A stretch of 64,000 bases of DNA, from NCBI RefSeq assembly GCF_900188455.1, contig NZ_FZOL01000009.1, positions 176,514 through 240,513 on the forward strand. Direction: 5' to 3'. This document shows positions 10,391 to 17,666 of this stretch, piece by piece. Position 1 is the first letter of the stretch. Each line of letters begins with the position of its first letter. The stretch comes from Pseudomonas japonica. Its GTDB lineage: Bacteria > Pseudomonadota > Gammaproteobacteria > Pseudomonadales > Pseudomonadaceae. Below the pieces are notes generated by a model, which was not told the DNA's origin, searched no databases, and saw only the letters and a list, made by a program, of their open reading frames with translations. The translations under genes and the position numbers were made by a program.

Positions 10391-10998
10391 CAGTCGCGCC
10401 TCACCAGGCCGCAGAACACCCCTTCGATGACGAAGTCGCGCTCCGGGCCGACGATGATCGGCGCATAGGCCGGGTTGCGCGGCAGCAGGCGGTAATGGCC
10501 GACGCCGCGTTCGAAGCGCTTGATGGTCACCTCGCCATCGAGGCGGGCGACGATGATCTGCCCGTCGCGAGCCTCGGCCTGCTGACGGATGCCCACCAGG
10601 TCGCCATCGAGGATGCCGTCGTCGATCATCGAGTCACCGCGGACCTTGAGCAGATAGCTGGGGGTGCGGCTGAACAGGTGGGCATCCAGCATGAGCTGCT
10701 CGTGGATATCCACGTCCGGACCGATCGGCCGCCCCGCGGCGACCTGGCCGAGCACCGGGATCTCCAGCACCTCGGGACGACGCAGGGGCCCGGCCAGGCG
10801 GATGCTCCGCGCCTGGTTCGGGGTGACTTCGATGAAACCCGCCTCACAGAGGGCCTGGACATGCTTGCGCGCCACGCTGCGCGAAGCGAAGCCGAAGGTC
10901 TGGGCGATATCGGCGAGGCTGGGCGGTCGCCCTTCTCCGGCGATGCGATCGCGGATGAAAGCGAGAATGGCGCTGCGTTTGGGAGAGAGTCTGGTCAT
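10390..10998 (-). CDS. lexA2: LexA2 repressor
   Basis: A 202-residue LexA homologue. The N-terminal winged helix is residues 1-68 (MTRLSPKRSAILAFIRDRI). The self-cleavage site is A88-G89 (QVAAGRPI), and the serine/lysine dyad is S123 (GDSMIDDG) and K160 (VTIKRF). The recognition helix region SVARKHVQALCEAGF differs from general LexA, as expected for the LexA2 type with its own operator. It represses the lexA2-imuA-imuB-dnaE2 cassette and is removed by RecA-stimulated autocleavage. A second in-frame ATG at 11007 exists, but it lies inside the operator, so the 10998 start is preferred. Confidence 0.93.
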   Translation of the reverse strand: MTRLSPKRSAILAFIRDRIAGEGRPPSLADIAQTFGFASRSVARKHVQALCEAGFIEVTPNQARSIRLAGPLRRPEVLEIPVLGQVAAGRPIGPDVDIHEQLMLDAHLFSRTPSYLLKVRGDSMIDDGILDGDLVGIRQQAEARDGQIIVARLDGEVTIKRFERGVGHYRLLPRNPAYAPIIVGPERDFVIEGVFCGLVRRD

Positions 10999-11001
10999 GG
11001 A

Positions 11002-11013
11002 GCACATTTGTAC
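11002..11013 (-). promoter_or_regulatory. LexA2 operator
   Basis: On the minus strand the sequence reads GTACAAATGTGC, an exact match to GTAC-N4-GTGC, the LexA2 box described for Pseudomonas putida lexA2-imu cassettes. It ends only three bases before the lexA2 ATG at 10998 and contains the alternative ATG at 11007. Confidence 0.88.
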
Positions 11014-11088
11014 TCTTTTCCTTCCGCGCTGACCAGCCCCGTCGATCGGCAGGTATGATGGCCAGTCACTGTTACCGGATGTTCCCCC

Positions 11089-11748
11089 ATGCTCGACGCC
11101 CTGCTCTTCGATCTCGACGGCACCCTCGCCGATACCGACAAGCTCCATCTGCTGGCCATGCAGCAACTGCTGCACGAGGACGGCCGCACGCTGACCGAGG
11201 CGCAATTCGAGGCGCATATCAGTGGACGGGCGAATGCCGATCTGTGCCGTTACCTGTTTCCGGACCGGCCACTGAGCGAGCATCTGCTCTTCGCCGAGCG
11301 CAAGGAGGCACGTTTTCGCGAGCTGTCGCCAACCCTGCAGCCGACGCCCGGGCTGCTGCGCCTGCTGGAGTACGCGCAAGGCCGCCGTATCGGCATGGCG
11401 GTGGTGACCAATGCGCCGCGGGCCAATGCCGAGCACATGCTCGCCGCGCTGGGGCTGGAGGGACGTTTCGAGCCTGTTCTGGTGGCCGAGGAACTGGCCC
11501 GGGCCAAGCCGGACCCACTGCCCTATCTCACCGGCTTGCAGCGTTTGGCTGCGCGGGCCGAAACGGCCCTGGCGTTCGAGGATTCGCTGCCGGGAGTGCA
11601 GGCCGCCAGTGGCGCCGGGATCTTCACCGTGGGCTTGACCACCAGCCAGTCGGCGCAGGCGCTGATGGCCGCGGGTGCGAGCCTGGCTGTGGCGGACTTC
11701 GAGGATGCGCGGTTGTGGGAAGTGATTGCGCGGATGAGCGGAAGATAG
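11089..11748 (+). CDS. HAD-superfamily phosphatase (PGP/beta-PGM-like)
   Basis: A 219-residue haloacid-dehalogenase hydrolase. Motif I is FDLDGTLADTD (nucleophile D8, acid D10), motif II VVTNAP, motif III lysine in ARAKPDP, and motif IV FEDSLPGVQAA. A helical cap domain lies between motifs I and II. This architecture fits phosphoglycolate phosphatase, beta-phosphoglucomutase or sugar-phosphatase relatives; the substrate is unknown. It is divergent from lexA2 across 90 bp that contains the LexA2 operator, so DNA damage might affect it, although no second box is seen nearer its start. Confidence 0.88.
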   Translation: MLDALLFDLDGTLADTDKLHLLAMQQLLHEDGRTLTEAQFEAHISGRANADLCRYLFPDRPLSEHLLFAERKEARFRELSPTLQPTPGLLRLLEYAQGRRIGMAVVTNAPRANAEHMLAALGLEGRFEPVLVAEELARAKPDPLPYLTGLQRLAARAETALAFEDSLPGVQAASGAGIFTVGLTTSQSAQALMAAGASLAVADFEDARLWEVIARMSGR

Positions 11749-11772
11749 TTTTCGCCTGCCTCGCCAATCACC

Positions 11773-11788
11773 TTGACGTAAACGTCAA
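11773..11788 (+). promoter_or_regulatory. LiuR-type operator in the liuR-mvaB promoter
   Basis: TTGACGTAAACGTCAA consists of two 7-base inverted arms separated by two bases. Its first six bases also look like a -35 element, and TAGGTT lies about 18 bases further on as a possible -10, giving the long spacer usual for MerR-type promoters. It is 43 bp upstream of liuR. Confidence 0.7.
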
Positions 11789-11831
11789 CCTGGCTTTAGG
11801 TTAGGCCCATTGTCTTTACCAGAGCCCACCC

Positions 11832-12233
11832 ATGAGCAGCCAGACCTACAGCATTTCCGACCTGTCCCGCGAGCTGGACATCACCACCCGGGCGATCCGC
11901 TTCTACGAGGAGCAGGGGCTTCTCAGCCCCGAACGCCGCGGCCTGGAACGCATCTACTCGGCCCGCGACAAGGTCAGCCTGAAACTGATCCTGCGTGGCA
12001 AGCGCATTGGTTTCTCTCTCGCCGAATGCCGCGAGCTGATCGAGCTGTACGACCCCAGCGGGGGCAACACCAAGCAGCTCAACAGCATGCTGGCGAAGAT
12101 CGCCGAACGCCGCGCCCAGCTGGAACAGCAACTGCTCGACATCCAGCAGATGCAACTGGAACTGGACACCGCCGAGGAGCGCTGCATGCAGGCGCTGACG
12201 GCCACCCTGAACAAACAGAACAACGGCCACTGA
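11832..12233 (+). CDS. liuR: MerR-family regulator, LiuR type
   Basis: A 133-residue MerR protein: TYSISDLSRELDITTRAIRF is the winged helix-turn-helix, followed by the long antiparallel coiled-coil (residues 80-125). There is no cysteine-rich metal site, so it is not a metal sensor. Placement 23 bp before mvaB and the ACGT palindrome upstream match LiuR/GnyR, which controls leucine and isovalerate catabolism genes in pseudomonads. The other liu genes are not in this window. It probably autoregulates and controls mvaB. Confidence 0.8.
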   Translation: MSSQTYSISDLSRELDITTRAIRFYEEQGLLSPERRGLERIYSARDKVSLKLILRGKRIGFSLAECRELIELYDPSGGNTKQLNSMLAKIAERRAQLEQQLLDIQQMQLELDTAEERCMQALTATLNKQNNGH

Positions 12234-12256
12234 GCCCCATCAGGAAACCCCACGCC

Positions 12257-13156
12257 ATGCCATTGCCCGCCAAAGTTCGTCTGGTCGAAGTCGGTCCTCG
12301 CGACGGTCTGCAGAATGAAGCCCAACCCATCAGCGTCGCCGACAAGGTGCGCCTGGTCGATGACCTCACCGCCGCCGGCCTGTCCTACGTCGAAGTCGGC
12401 AGTTTCGTCTCGCCCAAGTGGGTGCCACAGATGGCCGGCTCGGCCGAGGTCTTCGCCGGCATCCGCCAGCAGCCCGGGGTGACCTATGCCGCCCTGGCCC
12501 CCAACATGCGCGGCTTCGAGGACGCCCTGGGCGCCGGGGTCAAGGAAGTGGCGGTGTTCGCCGCCGCGTCCGAGTCCTTCTCCCAGCGCAATATCAACTG
12601 CTCCATCAGCGAGAGCCTGCAACGCTTCGTGCCGATCATGGACGCCGCGCGCCAGCACGGTGTGCGGGTGCGCGGGTACGTGTCCTGCGTGCTCGGCTGC
12701 CCCTACGAGGGCCAGGTGGATGCCGCCCAGGTCGCCGCGGTGGCCCGCGAGCTGTACGAGATGGGCTGCTATGAGGTCTCCCTCGGCGACACCATCGGCA
12801 CCGGCACTCCGGGCGCTACCCGCCACCTGTTCAACGTGGTCGGCGCCCAGGTGCCGCGCCCGCAACTGGCCGGGCATTTCCACGATACCTACGGCCAGGC
12901 CCTGGCCAACGTGTATGCCAGCCTGCTGGAAGGCATCAGCGTCTTCGACAGCTCGGTCGCCGGCCTCGGCGGCTGCCCGTACGCCAAGGGCGCCAGCGGC
13001 AACGTCGCCAGCGAGGACGTGCTGTACATGCTGCAAGGCCTGGGTATCGAGACCGGCATTGACCTGGAAAAGCTCATCGAAGCCGGGCAACGCATCAGTC
13101 TGGTGCTCGGGCGCGCCACTGGCTCCCGTGTGGCGCGTGCGCGCAACGCCTGCTGA
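12257..13156 (+). CDS. mvaB: Hydroxymethylglutaryl-CoA lyase
   Basis: A 299-residue TIM-barrel lyase that cleaves HMG-CoA to acetoacetate and acetyl-CoA, the last step of leucine degradation. Seen in the sequence are VGPRDGLQNE (metal-binding Asp and catalytic Arg), GHFHDTYGQALANV (metal-binding histidines) and the signature SSVAGLGGCPYAKGASGN with the catalytic cysteine. Length matches bacterial MvaB/LiuE. It is co-transcribed with liuR. Acetoacetate formed here could be activated by the CoA-transferase at 1882-3274. Confidence 0.95.
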   Translation: MPLPAKVRLVEVGPRDGLQNEAQPISVADKVRLVDDLTAAGLSYVEVGSFVSPKWVPQMAGSAEVFAGIRQQPGVTYAALAPNMRGFEDALGAGVKEVAVFAAASESFSQRNINCSISESLQRFVPIMDAARQHGVRVRGYVSCVLGCPYEGQVDAAQVAAVARELYEMGCYEVSLGDTIGTGTPGATRHLFNVVGAQVPRPQLAGHFHDTYGQALANVYASLLEGISVFDSSVAGLGGCPYAKGASGNVASEDVLYMLQGLGIETGIDLEKLIEAGQRISLVLGRATGSRVARARNAC

Positions 13157-13177
13157 ATCCCCTGCTGAAACATGGCG

Positions 13178-13244
13178 GTAACACCTCGCGCGGGCTCACA
13201 AAGTGTTACCGCCTTCACACTTCCCAGGGAAAAACCGGGTAACA
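13178..13244. promoter_or_regulatory. Candidate CbrB activator region upstream of crcY
   Basis: Three half-sites are present: GTAACA at 13178-13183, TGTTAC at 13204-13209 and GTAACA at 13239-13244. They are roughly 110-175 bases before the predicted crcY start. CbrB is known to bind TGTTAC/GTAACA-type inverted half-sites upstream of crcZ and crcY genes, and sigma-54 promoters need such an upstream activator site. The first two half-sites also form an 11-bp hairpin (13174-13184/13203-13213) just past mvaB, so a terminator role is an alternative. Spacing between half-sites differs from the one I remember for CbrB. Confidence 0.55.
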
Positions 13245-13326
13245 CGGAAACAAATCAGCGGATTTTCCCGTGCCAGAATTTTTCTCAAACCGATCAAACC
13301 CCTGATTTCATTGGGTTTTAAAAAGT

Positions 13327-13342
13327 TGGCACGGCATCTGCT
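13327..13342 (+). promoter_or_regulatory. Sigma-54 promoter of crcY
   Basis: TGGCACGGCATCTGCT carries the invariant GG (13328-13329) and GC (13340-13341) doublets at the correct spacing, matching TGGCACG-N4-TTGCW closely. It predicts a transcript start near 13353. It agrees with the known RpoN/CbrB control of CrcZ/CrcY RNAs. Confidence 0.85.
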
Positions 13343-13352
13343 ATATCTCTGG

Positions 13353-13712
13353 CACAACAAGAATAAAAAATGCGGCAAACCCAATAAAAACAAGACGTAA
13401 CGGATCTGACACAACAAGAACAATACGGCAGAGACGAAGCTAACTGATTTTTTTGGAGTGGATGACTTTTCGGGGGCGTGCCCCGCAACCAGACAGAGAA
13501 CAATAAAACTACCTCAAGGTAGCGCCCGTCACGGTTGGATCAGCAATGATGAAGGTCGATCAGCGCTCAAAAAAATACGTTTGCTCTTGATCCCGGATGG
13601 GGATCGCACAAGCACCAAAGAGGCAACGGTTGCCAAAAACAACAATAGACCGCCCTCCAATAACAAAAAAAGAGCACGCAACAATCTTTGAGGGGAGCTT
13701 CGGCTCCCCTCA
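13353..13712 (+). ncRNA. crcY: CrcY-type small RNA, Hfq/Crc antagonist
   Basis: The gap between mvaB and the mgtC-like gene has no credible gene but carries the marks of the CrcZ/CrcY family. There is a sigma-54 promoter, a length near 360 bases, and at least six A-rich CA motifs able to bind Hfq with Crc: 13354-13370, 13382-13394, 13411-13425, 13498-13509, 13634-13647 and 13658-13672. These RNAs sequester Hfq/Crc and so relieve carbon catabolite repression on poor carbon sources. P. putida crcY is known to lie between mvaB and the mgtC-like gene, exactly this context, so CrcY rather than CrcZ is called. The 3' end is set at the hairpin 13691-13710. Confidence 0.88.
13691..13710 (+). terminator. 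Terminator hairpin of crcY
   Basis: AGGGGAGC-TTCG-GCTCCCCT is a perfect 8-bp stem with a stable UUCG loop. The nearest T-run comes 15 bases later (13726-13730). The hairpin also lies 20 bases past the stop of the convergent mgtC-like gene and may serve both. Confidence 0.75.
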
Positions 13713-13729
13713 GTGCATTCAGGGCTTTT

Positions 13730-14245
13730 TCAACGCCTGTCGTCCCGCTTCTCCTCCTTCCCCTCCAGCCAGTCCACCACCCAGGGCATCACCCCCAGCA
13801 CCACCAGCGCCAGCACCGTGCTGAACAGCGCCGTGGCCTCGCGCCCCATGCCGGCGGCAACACCGATGGCGGCGGTCATCCACAGGCCGGCCGCGGTGGT
13901 CAGCCCCTTGACGTGACTGGCCTCCTGATCGCGGCCCTTGAGAATGGTGCCCGCGCCGAGAAAACCGATGCCGGCGACGATCCCCTGCACCACCCGGCTC
14001 AGCGCCGCATCGTCGACCCCGGCCATGCGCGGCACGAGGACGAACAGCGCCGCGCCGATCGCCACCAGCATGTGGGTACGCACACCGGCGGCCTTGCCCT
14101 TCATCTCCCGCTCGAAGCCCAGCACCGCGCCCAGCAGCGCAGCCATCAGCAGGCGCACCGACACCTGGGTCAACTGCCTGGCATCGGTGATGTCGGCAAA
14201 TTCCGCCACCAGGGTCACCCACACTTCGTGCCACCAGGCGTCCAT
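13730..14245 (-). CDS. MgtC/SapB-family membrane protein
   Basis: A 171-residue inner-membrane protein of the MgtC/SapB/YhiD family, about five transmembrane segments. Typical features are LLGAVLGFEREMKGKAAGVR after the first helix, HMLVAIGAALF, and GIGFLGAGTILK. It has the short form, without the C-terminal ACT-like domain of virulence-type MgtC, so it is probably a housekeeping relative acting in magnesium or membrane-potential homeostasis. It is convergent with crcY. Confidence 0.88.
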   Translation of the reverse strand: MDAWWHEVWVTLVAEFADITDARQLTQVSVRLLMAALLGAVLGFEREMKGKAAGVRTHMLVAIGAALFVLVPRMAGVDDAALSRVVQGIVAGIGFLGAGTILKGRDQEASHVKGLTTAAGLWMTAAIGVAAGMGREATALFSTVLALVVLGVMPWVVDWLEGKEEKRDDRR

Positions 14246-14389
14246 GGTCCTTGTCCATTGTCAGGGAAGTCAGACGATGGACAACGAGCGCCCGAGCAAA
14301 GTGCGACGCGACCGCTGATCGGTTGCCGGAGGCAACCCGCGCCGCCCTGCGGTCACAAGCGATAAGCCCCCCGTGACGAGGATCACGCC

Positions 14390-14629
14390 ATGCCCATCGA
14401 GATCGACGAACAGACCCGCCGCTGCACGCTGATCGGCGAAGACCTGAATATCGAAGGCGCCGCCGAGGAAGTGCGGGTGGTGACCGACGAGCACCTGCGC
14501 ATGTCGGTCGCGGAACTGGCCGGCAAGCGCGTGCCGATCACCGAAGCCGAGGCCGACGCGCTCACCGTGGCGGGTGCGGTGGATGGTCGCAGGCATCTGA
14601 AGAGCAGCGTTCCGGGCTCGATAATCTAA
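14390..14629 (+). CDS. Small conserved Pseudomonas protein (DUF3203-like)
   Basis: A 79-residue soluble, acidic protein (MPIEIDEQTRRCTLIGEDL). No signal peptide, membrane segment or catalytic motif is seen. The sequence style and gene neighbourhood fit the Pseudomonas-restricted family DUF3203, but that is from memory. The ATG at 14390 is preceded by GAGGATCACGCC, a fair ribosome site. Function unknown. Confidence 0.65.
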   Translation: MPIEIDEQTRRCTLIGEDLNIEGAAEEVRVVTDEHLRMSVAELAGKRVPITEAEADALTVAGAVDGRRHLKSSVPGSII

Positions 14630-14750
14630 GGCTTCGAGCCATTTCCAGGAGAATCTGATACGGTTTTTACACAAATACCTGAGCCTGTTATGCAAACAGA
14701 TGGGGCGCCATAGTGCTCTGGCCTGATCGAGGCCTGATGAGCGACGAACC

Positions 14751-16160
14751 ATGAGCGAACACATCCCTGTCCAGATCGTCGAAGTTGCCGAGCCGTCCCA
14801 CAAGAAGAAGGCCGCCAGCAGCGACGGACACATCTACACCCGCAGTTTCTCCGGTCTGTACCGCAACCTGCGCCTGGGTGGCGCGGGTTTCCTTTTCCTG
14901 CTGTTCTTCGCCACCGCCTGGCTCGACTGGGACGGTCGCCAGGCGGTGCTCTGGGACCTGGCGGAAAGCAAGTTCCACATCTTCGGCGCAACCTTCTGGC
15001 CGCAGGATTTCATCCTTCTGTCCGCCCTGCTGATCATCTGCGCCTTCGGCCTGTTCGCCATCACCGTCTTCGCCGGGCGGGTGTGGTGCGGCTACACCTG
15101 CCCGCAGAGCACCTGGACCTGGCTGTTCATGTGGTGCGAAAAAGTCACCGAGGGCGACCGCAACCAGCGCATGAAACTGGCCAAGGCCCCCTGGGGCCCG
15201 AACAAGCTGGCCCGCCGCGCCGTCAAGCACAGCCTGTGGCTGGCCATCAGCGTGCTCACCGGCCTGACCTTCGTCGGCTACTTCACCCCGATCCGTCCCC
15301 TGGCCGAGGAGCTGTTCACACTGCAGGCCGGTGGCGTCAGCCTGTTCTGGATCCTGTTCTTCACCGGCGCCACCTACATCAACGCCGGCTGGATGCGCGA
15401 AGCGGTGTGCATGCACATGTGCCCTTATGCGCGTTTCCAGAGCGTGATGTTCGACAAGGACACCCTGGCCGTGGCCTACGATCCGCGCCGCGGCGAAACC
15501 CGCGGGCCGCGCAAGAAGGAAGTCGACCACCACGCCAAGGGCCTGGGCGACTGCATCGACTGCCAGATGTGCGTGCAGGTGTGCCCCACCGGCATCGACA
15601 TCCGCGACGGCCTGCAGATGGAATGCATCGGCTGCGCGGCGTGCATCGATGCCTGCGACAGCATCATGGACAAGATGAACTACCCGCGCGGCCTGATCGG
15701 CTACAAGTCCGAGCACACCCTGCAAGGTGGCCGGACCCACTGGCTGCGTCCGCGCCTGCTCGGCTACGTCACGGTACTGGTGGCGATGATCGGTGCCCTG
15801 GTCATCGCCCTGCACGAGCGCCCGATGGTCTCCATGGACGTGATCAAGGACCGTGGCCTGTTCCGCGAGAACGCCCAGGGCCAGATCGAGAACATCTACA
15901 TCCTCAAGGTCATCAACAAGACCCAGCAGCCACAGGAATACCAGTTGCGCCTGCTCGACGCCGAGGGCTTCGAACTGCACGGCAAGACTCGCTTCAGCAT
16001 CCCCGCCGGGGAAATGGCCGAGTTGCCGGTCTCGGTGGCGATGCTCGCCGATCGCCCCGCCAGCAGTTCCCTGGAGCTGGACTTCGAACTGGTGGACAGC
16101 GACCAGCCGGCGATTCGCAGCGTCGCCCGCAGCCGTTTCGTTGCGCCGTTGAACCGTTGA
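14751..16160 (+). CDS. ccoG: Cytochrome c oxidase accessory protein CcoG (orphan)
   Basis: A 469-residue membrane ferredoxin-like protein of the CcoG/RdxA/FixG family. It has several transmembrane helices in residues 40-220 with the redox segment VWCGYTCPQSTW, two 4Fe-4S motifs (CIDCQMCVQVCP and CIGCAACIDACD), another membrane helix near 345, and a C-terminal immunoglobulin-like domain. CcoG reduces copper for assembly of cbb3 oxidase. The gene normally sits after ccoNOQP; here none of those genes is adjacent, so this is probably a paralogue. Confidence 0.92.
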   Translation: MSEHIPVQIVEVAEPSHKKKAASSDGHIYTRSFSGLYRNLRLGGAGFLFLLFFATAWLDWDGRQAVLWDLAESKFHIFGATFWPQDFILLSALLIICAFGLFAITVFAGRVWCGYTCPQSTWTWLFMWCEKVTEGDRNQRMKLAKAPWGPNKLARRAVKHSLWLAISVLTGLTFVGYFTPIRPLAEELFTLQAGGVSLFWILFFTGATYINAGWMREAVCMHMCPYARFQSVMFDKDTLAVAYDPRRGETRGPRKKEVDHHAKGLGDCIDCQMCVQVCPTGIDIRDGLQMECIGCAACIDACDSIMDKMNYPRGLIGYKSEHTLQGGRTHWLRPRLLGYVTVLVAMIGALVIALHERPMVSMDVIKDRGLFRENAQGQIENIYILKVINKTQQPQEYQLRLLDAEGFELHGKTRFSIPAGEMAELPVSVAMLADRPASSSLELDFELVDSDQPAIRSVARSRFVAPLNR

Positions 16161-16197
16161 TCCCCTACACTGCGTTGCCCGCCGAACCTGCAGAGCC

Positions 16198-17610
16198 ATG
16201 ATGAAACGCTACGAGAAATTCGCCGACGACATTGCCGAACTGATCTACACCGGGGTTCTCGGCCCCGGACAACGGGTGCCGTCGGTGCGCTATGCCAGCC
16301 AGACCTACGGGGTCAGCCCGTCCACGGTGTTCCAGGCCTATTACCTGCTGGAACGCCGCGGGCTGATCCGCGCCCGGCCGCGCTCGGGCTATTTCGTCAA
16401 CGCCCACGCACCGCGGCCGTTCAGCGAGCCGCAGATCGGCGAGCCGGCCAGCGAGTCCACCGAAGTGGATGTCAGCGAGCTGGTGTTCTCCATCCTCGAA
16501 TCGATCAAGGATCCGCACACCGTGCCGTTCGGCTCGGCCTTCCCCAGCCCGGCGCTGTTTCCCCTGCAGCGCCTGGCCCGCTCCCTGGCCAGCGCCACGC
16601 GCGACATGGACCCGCGCATGGTGGTCACCGACCTGTCGCCCGGCAATCCGCAACTGCGCCGGCAGATCGCCCTGCGCTACATGGTCGGCGGGCTGATGCT
16701 GCCGATGGAGGAACTGCTGATCACCAACGGCGCGCTGGAAGCGCTGAACCTGTGCCTGCAGGCAGTGACCGAGCCGGGCGACCTGGTGGCCATCGAAGCC
16801 CCGGCCTTCTATGCCTGCCTGCAGGTGCTGGAACGGCTCAAGCTCAAGGCCGTGGAAATTCCCGTGCATCCGCGCGAGGGCATCGACCTCGGCGTGCTGG
16901 CGCAGACCCTGGAACGGCATCCGGTCAAGGCCGTGTGGTGCATGAGCAACTTCCAGAACCCGGTGGGCGCCAGCCTGCCGGAGGACAAGAAGCGCGCCCT
17001 GGTCGAACTGTTGCGCCAGCACCAGGTGCCGCTGATCGAGGACGACGTCTACGCCGAGCTGTACTACGCGCAGCAGGCGCCGAAGCCGGCCAAGGCCTTC
17101 GACAGCGAAGGCCTGGTGATGCACTGCTGTTCGTTTTCCAAGAGCCTGGCCCCGGGCTACCGCATCGGCTGGGTCGCCGCCGGGCGTTTCGCGCAGAAGA
17201 TCGAACGCCTGAAACTGATGACCTCGCTGTGCGCCTCGATGCCGGCCCAGGCGGCCATCGCCGACTACCTCCAGCACGGCGGCTACGACCGCCACCTGCG
17301 GCGCCTGCGCTATGCCCTGGAAGAACAGAAGAACGCCATGCTCGCCGCGATCGGCCGCTACTTTCCGGCGACGGTGCGGGTCAGCCATCCTTCCGGCGGC
17401 TACTTCCTCTGGCTGGAACTGCCGGAAGGCATGGACTCCCTGAAGCTGTTCCAGATGGCCCTGGCCCAGGGCATCAGCATCGCCCCGGGGCCAATCTTCT
17501 CGCCGACCCGGCGCTTCCGTAACTGCATTCGCCTGAACTACGGCAGCCCATGGAGCGAGCAATCGGAAAAAGCCATGGAAACCCTCGGAAGGATCGTACG
17601 TTCTTTCTAG
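16198..17610 (+). CDS. MocR-type (GntR/aminotransferase) transcriptional regulator
   Basis: A 470-residue fusion of a GntR winged helix (residues 1-70, with GQRVPSVRYASQTYGVSPST) and a class I aminotransferase-fold domain. The PLP lysine is K315 in SFSKSLAPGYRIGW, with N254-P255 and the EDDVYAE segment also conserved. MocR regulators bind PLP and usually control amino-acid or cofactor metabolism. It starts 37 bases after ccoG on the same strand. Its target is unknown. Confidence 0.9.
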   Translation: MMKRYEKFADDIAELIYTGVLGPGQRVPSVRYASQTYGVSPSTVFQAYYLLERRGLIRARPRSGYFVNAHAPRPFSEPQIGEPASESTEVDVSELVFSILESIKDPHTVPFGSAFPSPALFPLQRLARSLASATRDMDPRMVVTDLSPGNPQLRRQIALRYMVGGLMLPMEELLITNGALEALNLCLQAVTEPGDLVAIEAPAFYACLQVLERLKLKAVEIPVHPREGIDLGVLAQTLERHPVKAVWCMSNFQNPVGASLPEDKKRALVELLRQHQVPLIEDDVYAELYYAQQAPKPAKAFDSEGLVMHCCSFSKSLAPGYRIGWVAAGRFAQKIERLKLMTSLCASMPAQAAIADYLQHGGYDRHLRRLRYALEEQKNAMLAAIGRYFPATVRVSHPSGGYFLWLELPEGMDSLKLFQMALAQGISIAPGPIFSPTRRFRNCIRLNYGSPWSEQSEKAMETLGRIVRSF

Positions 17611-17666
17611 CCGCCAGCCAGCCGTCGGTCTACAGTGGCGGCATTGGCTTGCGTCCGGACGTTTCC

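Noticed and set aside
8630..10468. A 612-codon plus-strand frame across imuB, imuA and lexA2
   Set aside because: It spans three well-supported minus-strand genes and reads as low-complexity Gln/Ala/Gly text without motifs.
13196..13691. Small frames of 61-77 codons in the mvaB-mgtC gap
   Set aside because: They overlap the sigma-54 promoter and A-rich motifs of the crcY RNA, and none has a conserved or well-initiated sequence.
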